From contig JAUIDF010000002.1 in assembly GCA_030429125.1 (NCBI GenBank), positions 1-41,864 on the forward strand: DNA of 41,864 nucleotides, written 5' to 3'. The position numbers were made by a program, and so were the translations under genes. This DNA comes from Gammaproteobacteria bacterium (GTDB lineage Bacteria > Pseudomonadota > Gammaproteobacteria > Arenicellales > CAJQKF01). The notes under the pieces were generated by a model. The model did not search any database and was not told the DNA's origin. It saw nothing but the letters and a program-made list of their open reading frames with translations. Below are positions 18,500 to 30,898 of the stretch, piece by piece; within the stretch, counting starts at the first letter, position 1; each line of letters begins with the position of its first letter.

Positions 18500-18923
18500 T
18501 CGCTTCTTTCGTACGCTGCTCGCCGCGGTCGCGGGTGTGATGGCCGCGACATCATGCGCGATGGCGCAAAGCGTCGACACGCCGTCATCGCTGGCCGGGC
18601 ACGAGCAGATCGATGCCGCGCTGGGGATGCTTTCAGGCCCGGTATGGAAGCCGGTCCGGTTCAATCGCGACAACGCGCCCGGCGCGATATCCACCTCGCC
18701 GTTCTACAAGCAGCAGCCGCCCGGCGCCCAGGAAGACTTTCGCCTGCCGGCGAGCCCGACGACGCCCGTCGTTGCGCCGGCGCCGCCACGAGAGCCGGAC
18801 CGGGGCGATTCCGCCCGGGATGACCCCGAGCCGGAAATCGTCACGCCGGCACCGCCGCCAAACGAGCCTGGCCCGATTACGCTGCCCGACGACTGCGAAT
18901 TCCTGGTCGTTCTCTGCTTTTGA
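18489..18923 (+). CDS. Small exported Pro-rich hypothetical protein
   Basis: Signal peptide MRIDRFFRTLLAAVAGVMAATSCAMAQ; Pro-rich linker; C-term LPDDCEFLVVLCF; overlaps the preceding stop by 11 nt. Confidence 0.65.
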   Translation: MRIDRFFRTLLAAVAGVMAATSCAMAQSVDTPSSLAGHEQIDAALGMLSGPVWKPVRFNRDNAPGAISTSPFYKQQPPGAQEDFRLPASPTTPVVAPAPPREPDRGDSARDDPEPEIVTPAPPPNEPGPITLPDDCEFLVVLCF

Positions 18924-19003
18924 GCGACCCATCGTTCGGCAGCGCCCATCGTCAAACACAAATTCAATCGCACGGTAATCAGTCAGCGGAACGACCGCGC
19001 GAG

Positions 19004-19023
19004 TTTCGGGGACAGTTTACTTA
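19004..19023 (+). repeat. RAYT-associated repeat copy A
   Basis: TTTCGGGGACAGTTTACTTA (1 mismatch to the RAYT-terminal core TTTCGGGGACAGTATACTTA). Confidence 0.85.
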
Positions 19024-19269
19024 TCTTACTTTCTTGCATCCTTTCCCCGCGCACCACATTGGCACCACTATTGTTCGCGGATCGTGTCGCGGAAGTGGAA
19101 TCGTGAAGTGGTGACGATCGAGCCCGCCAACGAGGTTTACGGTGACCGACAACGATCATGCGGACGATTCGTGCCACTGGAACCACAATCCTTCGGGTCC
19201 GTAGGGCGTGTCGATCTTGTATCAGCGGATCACGCCATCCGCGAGATCCGGAACCCGAGTTCGAGTTTT

Positions 19270-19286
19270 GTATACTGTCCCCGAAA
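19270..19286 (-). repeat. RAYT-associated repeat copy B
   Basis: GTATACTGTCCCCGAAA, inverted relative to A; 13 bp from the uvrA stop codon. Confidence 0.85.
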
Positions 19287-19299
19287 CTGTGTGGGAGCG

Positions 19300-24780
<5,481 letters not shown>

Positions 24781-24800
24781 TTTCGGGGACAGTATACTTA
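24781..24800 (+). repeat. RAYT-associated repeat copy C
   Basis: TTTCGGGGACAGTATACTTA immediately adjacent to the uvrA TTG start. Confidence 0.9.
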
Positions 24801-24823
24801 TCCTAGGATGCAGTTTCGGGCAG

Positions 24824-24843
24824 TTTCGGGGACAGTATACTTA
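24824..24843 (+). repeat. RAYT-associated repeat copy D
   Basis: TTTCGGGGACAGTATACTTA; preceded by a truncated TTTCGGG at 24814-24820. Confidence 0.9.
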
Positions 24844-25506
24844 TTACGCGCTCTTCGAACGGGGTCCCCGCCGTTGCGGCGCCAGCGTCCGGCCCAGGCG
24901 AACTTCGAGCGACCTTACATAGTCCGACGACCCCAGCGGACGTCCGGTGCGCAGGTGCTTTTCGATCGTCGAGCGTGGTACGTCGCTGGTTTTCGATTCG
25001 AGAAAGCCCTGCCAGTCGGATACCTGTTGAAGCATAGGATGCACCCGCACCAGGCGATCGTCGGATCCGCGCATGTGAGCGACGGCGCTGGACCACGGCC
25101 AGTCTTCGGGTCGAGCGCAAATCCCGGCGGCGACCGGGTTTCGTTCGATGTAGCGCACGGCCGCCAGTAAATGGCTCGCGTCCATGGGAAAGGAGTAAAA
25201 ACGTTCCTGCCACAAGTGGCCACGCCAGTTATGTCGATTGTTGACGTGCCTCGTATACCGTCGGTGCACCTCGCCGAGCGTTGCGCGAAGCCCGTCGGCA
25301 TCCGCCGGCACCATCACCAGGTGGACATGATTCGGCATCAGGCAATACGCCCAGACTTCGGTTCCCATGGCCTTGCAGGCGCCGGCCATCAATTCGATAT
25401 ACCGCCTGTAGTCGGCATCACAAAAAAATGTCTTCATGCGGCGATTGCCGCGCTGGGTCACGTGATGGGGGTGTTCGGGGACGACGACTCGGGCAATCCT
25501 TGCCAC
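24844..25506 (-). CDS. REP-associated tyrosine transposase (IS200-like Y1 transposase, RAYT)
   Basis: MARIARVVVPEHPHHVTQRGNRRMKTFFCDADYRRYIELM, YCLMPNHVHLVMVP (HUH), YIERNPVAAGI, WPWSSA: classic RAYT motifs. Confidence 0.93.
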   Translation of the reverse strand: MARIARVVVPEHPHHVTQRGNRRMKTFFCDADYRRYIELMAGACKAMGTEVWAYCLMPNHVHLVMVPADADGLRATLGEVHRRYTRHVNNRHNWRGHLWQERFYSFPMDASHLLAAVRYIERNPVAAGICARPEDWPWSSAVAHMRGSDDRLVRVHPMLQQVSDWQGFLESKTSDVPRSTIEKHLRTGRPLGSSDYVRSLEVRLGRTLAPQRRGPRSKSA

Positions 25507-25588
25507 GGCTGCACCTCAATGGGGTTTTGAAATGCTGAATCCTAACTCATGCACGGGCGCTGGCGGCCGGCTCGTTGTACTCGGCAAT

Positions 25589-25608
25589 TAAGTATACTGT
25601 CCCCGAAA
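25589..25608 (-). repeat. RAYT-associated repeat copy E
   Basis: TAAGTATACTGTCCCCGAAA, inverted partner of D; directly adjacent to the M16 peptidase stop (25610-25612). Confidence 0.9.
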
Positions 25609-25609
25609 C

Positions 25610-28537
25610 TCAGGTGTTCAGGACTTCCAGGTTTTTGTCGGCGATGAGGTTGGTGGACTTTGCGGCGTTCTCCTTGTTCGTGATGATCGCCACGCTGGCC
25701 TCGCCGTTGTTCAGGTAGCGCTCGGCGACGCGACGCAGGTCGTCCAGGGTCACGTCGAGGACGCGCGCGCGACTCGCGCGGCGATACTCGGGCGTGCGGC
25801 CGTAGAGTTCCTGGTAGAACGCCGACTTCGCCTCGCCGGCCGGCGAGCCGGGCTTGTCGATGCTGCTGATGACGTTGAGCACGGCTTCCTCCACGGCACG
25901 CGGGTCGTGCTTCGCCGACAGCAGCCAGTCGATCGACGCGTCGAAGTCGTCGAGGGTCTCGGCGAGTCGCGGATCGCGGTAGGAGAAGAAACGAAACGCG
26001 GCGTTGTCGGCGTCGTGCGTGGCGCCGCCGCCGTAGGCGCCACCGTTCTCGCGAATGGCGCGGTGAAGGAAGCCGTTGCGCAGGAACGGTCCGAGCACCG
26101 CCAGGGCCGCGGCATCCTCGTGGGCGCCGGTTACCGTGGGCCAGGCCTTGGCGCAGAAGTTGACCTGGGTGTCGGTCGTCCATAACTGGCCGACGCGCTC
26201 GCGCACCGCCGCCGGTGCGTAGGGTATGAACGTGTCGACGGGCGCCGCTGCGAGGCTCGTCAGCGCGGCCTCGACCGCGTCGCGCTGATCGGGCTCGGCA
26301 ACCGACAGCAGGCGACGCGGCGCACCGGCGATCTCCCGGTGCAGGGCGTCGAGTCGCTCGCACAATCGATCCAGCGCGGCGTCGTCGTCGAGGCCGTCGT
26401 CGAGCTGTTTCAGGCTGGCAATACCGGCCAGCCCGCGGCTCGCATGGGCCAGCGACGCGGCGGGACTCATACCGCTCGCGGCGGCAGTCATGGCCAGCAC
26501 GTGACCGTTGCCGGTGATGCCCTGCTCGCGATCGGCGCGCTCCTGGGCCAGCAGTTCGCGCAGCCGCGACTTCTCGTCGAAGCGCGGTGCGTGAAGCGTC
26601 TCGGCCATGAGCCCGGCCAGGGCCGACACGTTTCGTGCCAGCGCCTTGCCACCCAGCGTGACGTGTGCGCGCGTCTTCTGCTCGTCGTCGACGGCACCGC
26701 GCTGCATGGCGCTGGCCGCGATGCCGCCGCTGACGGCTGCATGCAGCGCCTGCGTCTGCAGGTAATCGCGGCCGCCGCTGCCGACCTCGGTCAGCACGGC
26801 CGCGTAGACCGGAAGCAGCTGCAACTGCGCGGCGTCGAGTGCCGGCATATCGATCGCCACTTCCTCGTAGACCAGGCCGTTGGTGGCCTGGCCGTAGAAC
26901 CGGTGCGGGACGTCGCCCACCACGCCGTCGACCCCGGCGGGGATGGCGAGCTCGGCCGGCACGTCGTCGAGCGTGACCCGCGGCAGCACGTCGGGGTCGT
27001 CGACCTGCTGCTGGCGCTCGGCAAGAGCCGCGGCGCGCTCGGCGATCTCGTTGCGCTGGGTCTCGTCCAGTGCCGCCTTGATCCGAGCCAGGCGGGCGGC
27101 CTCGGCACGTTCGCGACGCGCCGAGAGCTGGGCGTCCGGCCGCAGGGAGAGACGAACCCGGTGCGGATTGTCGAGCAGCAACTCGCGCACCAGTTGCGGG
27201 ATGAATCGCACATCCGCCGCCGCCTCGCGCAGGCGCACGAGCGCCGGCTCCAGGTCCAGCGCCGCGATCGGGTCGCCCCGGTGAATCGCACTCGGCAAGG
27301 CATTGACGATGAGCTGCAGGCCGAACGGAAAGCCGTCTCCACCGATCTCGCGCTGATGCAGTTCGAGCTGGTGCAAGGCGGCTTCGACCTGGTCCGGGTC
27401 GACGCCGTTCTCCTCCACCTCGGCGAGGGTCTCGAGGATCAGCGTCTCGACATCGCCGGCGCGCTCCGGCCGCGAACCCTCGACGCCGCACACCAGGACC
27501 ATTTCGCGCTGGTCGTCGTCGAGCCCGCACAGCGGCGAGGGCGCGCTGCCGAGGCCGCACGTCTCCAGGGCGCGCAGCAGCGGCGAGCTGCTGTTGTCGA
27601 GCAGGATGTCGGCGAGCAGCTGGGCGCGCAGTCGCGCATCGGGATCGACGCTGCTGCCCAGCAGCCAGCCAAGCACGACGTGGGTGCGGTCAGCGGCGTT
27701 CTCGTCGTCGAGGGCATAGGCGTCCTCCACCCGCAACGGCGCGAAGTAGCGCTTGGCTTCGTCGACGGCAATGGTTCGATCGAGCGGGCTGAAGCGCGCC
27801 AGCGCACGTTCCTCGAACACCGCCTGGTTGTCGGCCGCGCTGATGTCGCCGTAGGTCATGAACACGGCGTTGGACGGATGGTAGTGGGTCTTGTAGAACG
27901 CCTTCAGCTGTTCGTAAGTCAGGTCGGGGATATCGGTCGGCTCGCCGCCGCTGTTGAAATGGTAGGTGTTGTTCGGGAACAGGTGCCTGGACAACGTCTG
28001 CCACAACACGCTTGCCGGCGAACTCATGGCGCCCTTCATCTCGTTGTATACGACGCCCTTGTAGACGAGTGCCGATTCGGGGTCGCCTGGCTGCGCGAAC
28101 TCCACGCGATGGCCCTCCTGGGCGAAATCGAGCGGATCCAGGCGCGAGAAGAAAACGGCGTCGAGGTAGACGTCGAGCAGGTTGAAGTAGTCCTTGCGGT
28201 TCTGGCTGGCGAACGGGTACGCGGTCCAGTCGGCCGCCGTGAAGGCGTTCATGAAGGTATTCAGAGAGCGCCGGATCATCATGAAGAACGGGTCGCGAAC
28301 CGGGTAGCGTTCGCTGCCGCACAGCACGGTGTGTTCGAGAATATGCGCCACGCCGGTGGAATCCGTCGGCACGGTGCGCAGCCCGACCAGGAACACGTTC
28401 TCGGGCTTGTCGGCGGCGAGATGATAGTGCAGCGCACCGGTTCCCCGGTGGCGGTACTCGGCGACGTCGATGCCCAGCGCGCCGACGGTGGCGGTGCGCA
28501 AGTGTTCGAAGGCGGGATGACCCTGCTCTGCTGTCAT
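25610..28537 (-). CDS. M16 family metallopeptidase, presequence-protease (PreP)-like
   Basis: Inverted zinc motif HILEHTVLCGSERYPVRDPFFMMIRRSLNTFMNAFTAADWTAYPFASQN; ~975 aa. Confidence 0.92.
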   Translation of the reverse strand: MTAEQGHPAFEHLRTATVGALGIDVAEYRHRGTGALHYHLAADKPENVFLVGLRTVPTDSTGVAHILEHTVLCGSERYPVRDPFFMMIRRSLNTFMNAFTAADWTAYPFASQNRKDYFNLLDVYLDAVFFSRLDPLDFAQEGHRVEFAQPGDPESALVYKGVVYNEMKGAMSSPASVLWQTLSRHLFPNNTYHFNSGGEPTDIPDLTYEQLKAFYKTHYHPSNAVFMTYGDISAADNQAVFEERALARFSPLDRTIAVDEAKRYFAPLRVEDAYALDDENAADRTHVVLGWLLGSSVDPDARLRAQLLADILLDNSSSPLLRALETCGLGSAPSPLCGLDDDQREMVLVCGVEGSRPERAGDVETLILETLAEVEENGVDPDQVEAALHQLELHQREIGGDGFPFGLQLIVNALPSAIHRGDPIAALDLEPALVRLREAAADVRFIPQLVRELLLDNPHRVRLSLRPDAQLSARRERAEAARLARIKAALDETQRNEIAERAAALAERQQQVDDPDVLPRVTLDDVPAELAIPAGVDGVVGDVPHRFYGQATNGLVYEEVAIDMPALDAAQLQLLPVYAAVLTEVGSGGRDYLQTQALHAAVSGGIAASAMQRGAVDDEQKTRAHVTLGGKALARNVSALAGLMAETLHAPRFDEKSRLRELLAQERADREQGITGNGHVLAMTAAASGMSPAASLAHASRGLAGIASLKQLDDGLDDDAALDRLCERLDALHREIAGAPRRLLSVAEPDQRDAVEAALTSLAAAPVDTFIPYAPAAVRERVGQLWTTDTQVNFCAKAWPTVTGAHEDAAALAVLGPFLRNGFLHRAIRENGGAYGGGATHDADNAAFRFFSYRDPRLAETLDDFDASIDWLLSAKHDPRAVEEAVLNVISSIDKPGSPAGEAKSAFYQELYGRTPEYRRASRARVLDVTLDDLRRVAERYLNNGEASVAIITNKENAAKSTNLIADKNLEVLNT

Positions 28538-28723
28538 ACGGGTTACTCGAGTTGTGATCGAAGCGCGTCGCGCGGGCGCGCGGCAAGATGTCGGGCGGTG
28601 CCCGGGTCGACGCGTCGCGCGCGCCTCGTGACGCGAATCACGCGCCACTGCCTGTACCAGCTATCGGGTCGGTCACCGCGCATCTCAACCGCGACCGGCG
28701 CAAACGCGACGGTTTCGGCGCCT

Positions 28724-30295
28724 TCAGGCATCCCGGCGCGCGGCGCGGGCGAACCGCCCTGCCTTGCGTTCGACGATCCCCTGCCGGGTCACGCGCAGGT
28801 GGGTCAGGGCGGGCGCCTCGCTCTGCATGCGCCAGCTCAACATGCGCTGCGCGCAGGCCAGCATGGTCTCGCGGTGCCGCGCGGCGCCCGAGACGTCGTC
28901 GAGTTCATCCGGGCTCTCGCCGAGGTCGAACAGCAGCGGCGCAAGCGCGGTGAAGTGCACGTACTTGTGCTCGCGAGTCCTGAGCACGCTCACGTTGCAC
29001 TGGTGCGGCGCCAGCCCCAGCGTCTGCTCGACCCCGGGTCCGTCGTCGTCATTGCGAAAGTCGTACTCCCAGTAGGCCTCGTCGCCGCCGGGTACGTCGT
29101 CGCCATGCAAGAGGGGCAGCAGCGAACGGCCGTCGCACTGGCGCGGCGGTTCGAGATCGAGCCAGTCTAGGATCGTGGGCATGACGTCGACGCTCTCGGT
29201 CAAACGGTCGGCCACGCGGCCACGCGAACCGGGTTCGGCCCGCGGATCTCGAATGAGCAGCGGAATGTGAAAGCCGCTGTCGAAGTAGCCGCGCTTGCCG
29301 AACAGGTAGTGGTCGCCGAGGAGTTCGCCGTGATCCGAGGTCGCGACGATGAGCGTATCGTCGAGCTGGCCACTGTCGCGCAGCGCGGCGACGACTTCGC
29401 CGAAGTAGTGATCCACCTTGCCGACCAGGCCGTAGTAGGTGGCGCGAATCTGGCGCACTTCGCGCTCGTAGTCGGCGGTGCCGATCACTTCGCGCATCCA
29501 CGGGTCGAACCAGTCGCCATCCGGACCCACGGCCGCGGCTACCCAGGGATGCACCGCGGCCTCGTCCTCGACGCTGCCCGCGCGCCGCGGCATGGGCACC
29601 GTGTCCGGGTCGACCATCGTGTTCCAGGGTTTGGGCGCGATGAACGGCGGATGGGGCCTGAACCACGACAGGTGAACGAACCAGCCGGGCTCCGCATGGC
29701 GCAGGTAGTCGATACATCGGCGCGCGAGGAACGCGGTCTGGCTGTCGTCGGCGGCGTAGACGGCCGGCGCCCGCGAGCGGCCGGCACCGGGCGGCGAGGT
29801 CGCGGCGGGCCTGAAGGCGTCGTCGTAGCCGCTCACGGCATAGCCCTTGGCAACGAGGTGGTCGATCCAGGCCTGCGGCCGCTCGCCGGGCAGCAGCAGG
29901 CCCTCCTCGAACCCCGGCATGAGGTTCTCGTAGCCGTGGCGCGTGACCTCCTCGACCGCGTGGGCGGCCGGGTCGAGGGACGTGTCGGTATAGCCGAACA
30001 GTACCGGCCGGTAGCCGGCCCGGCGCACCTCCCGCGCGATGTTGGTGTGCCGGTTGTCCAGCGGCGTACCGTTCCTCACCGAGCGGTGGTTGTGCATGTA
30101 CATGCCGGTGAGCAGGCTGGCGCGCGCCGGTCCGCAGGGGGCGCATACACTGTAGTGGCGAGGGAACAGCATGCCCTCGCTCGCCAGTGCGTCGAAGTGC
30201 GGCGTGCGCACCACCGGGTGGCCGAGGGCAGAGAGCGAGTCGCCCCGCCACTGGTCGGCGGTGACCAGCAGCACGTTGCGCGGCCGCGGGCTCAC
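28724..30295 (-). CDS. Sulfatase family hydrolase
   Basis: NVLLVTADQWRGDSLSALGHPVVRTPHFDALASEG, C-x-P-x-R type site in CAPCGPARASLLTG, SDHGELLGDHYLFGKRGYFD; GTG start at 30295. Confidence 0.9.
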   Translation of the reverse strand: MSPRPRNVLLVTADQWRGDSLSALGHPVVRTPHFDALASEGMLFPRHYSVCAPCGPARASLLTGMYMHNHRSVRNGTPLDNRHTNIAREVRRAGYRPVLFGYTDTSLDPAAHAVEEVTRHGYENLMPGFEEGLLLPGERPQAWIDHLVAKGYAVSGYDDAFRPAATSPPGAGRSRAPAVYAADDSQTAFLARRCIDYLRHAEPGWFVHLSWFRPHPPFIAPKPWNTMVDPDTVPMPRRAGSVEDEAAVHPWVAAAVGPDGDWFDPWMREVIGTADYEREVRQIRATYYGLVGKVDHYFGEVVAALRDSGQLDDTLIVATSDHGELLGDHYLFGKRGYFDSGFHIPLLIRDPRAEPGSRGRVADRLTESVDVMPTILDWLDLEPPRQCDGRSLLPLLHGDDVPGGDEAYWEYDFRNDDDGPGVEQTLGLAPHQCNVSVLRTREHKYVHFTALAPLLFDLGESPDELDDVSGAARHRETMLACAQRMLSWRMQSEAPALTHLRVTRQGIVERKAGRFARAARRDA

Positions 30296-30296
30296 G

Positions 30297-30629
30297 CTAC
30301 TTGGTCTTCCAGGCGCCGCCGACGCGAACCTGCTGGCCGGCCGGGGTGTTCTGCAGCGCCTTCTTTGCGCCGAGCTTTTCCACCTCGGCGAGCGGCACGC
30401 CGTTCTTCTCGGCCGCTTTCTGGTACACCTGCCTGCGCTGCGCGTTGACGGATTTGACCAGCGCGGCCACGTCGCCGCCCGGGCTGGCGGCGGTGGCGGC
30501 GATATAGCCGGTGTCGGTTTCGCCGACCAGGCCCTGTTGCTTGGCCTCGCCGATCTCGATGGCCAGCGCGGCCACCGGCAGGGCGAGTGCAAGCAGCGCG
30601 GCGATGATGACGCGTACGATTCGGTTCAT
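30297..30629 (-). CDS. ydbL: YdbL family (DUF1318) periplasmic protein
   Basis: Signal peptide; ETDTGYIAA ... VNAQRRQVYQKAAEKNGVPLAEVEKLGAKKA; beside ynbE/ydbH-like genes. Confidence 0.85.
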   Translation of the reverse strand: MNRIVRVIIAALLALALPVAALAIEIGEAKQQGLVGETDTGYIAATAASPGGDVAALVKSVNAQRRQVYQKAAEKNGVPLAEVEKLGAKKALQNTPAGQQVRVGGAWKTK

Positions 30630-30677
30630 ATCGTGACTCCTTGGAAAATCGATGTAAGGGATGACGAGGTGCGGGAC

Positions 30678-30872
30678 TCAGAACAACCCGCTGTCCTCGT
30701 TGAAGATCGTGTCCTCGAGCTGCTTCTCGATCTGCACGCGTACCTCGTGCTCGATTTTCACGTTGAGATTGATGGTGATCGGCTCCTTCGGCGTCTCCAC
30801 GCGCACCGTGGGCGTGCAGCCGGCGGCGGCGAGGAGGGCGGCGACGAGTCCGATGACGGGCAGTCGTTTCAT
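30678..30872 (-). CDS. ynbE: YnbE family lipoprotein
   Basis: MKRLPVIGLVAALLAAAGCTPTVRVETPKEPITINLNVKIEHEVRVQIEKQLEDT; lipobox AAGC. Confidence 0.85.
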   Translation of the reverse strand: MKRLPVIGLVAALLAAAGCTPTVRVETPKEPITINLNVKIEHEVRVQIEKQLEDTIFNEDSGLF

Positions 30873-30898
30873 GTGTTGTCCTCTGTGAATCGATTCGG

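Larger units (their letters stand above)
24822..25609 (-). mobile_element. RAYT element bounded by inverted repeat copies D and E
   Basis: D and E are inverted with the TTTCGGGG ends outside; one RAYT ORF inside. Confidence 0.75.
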
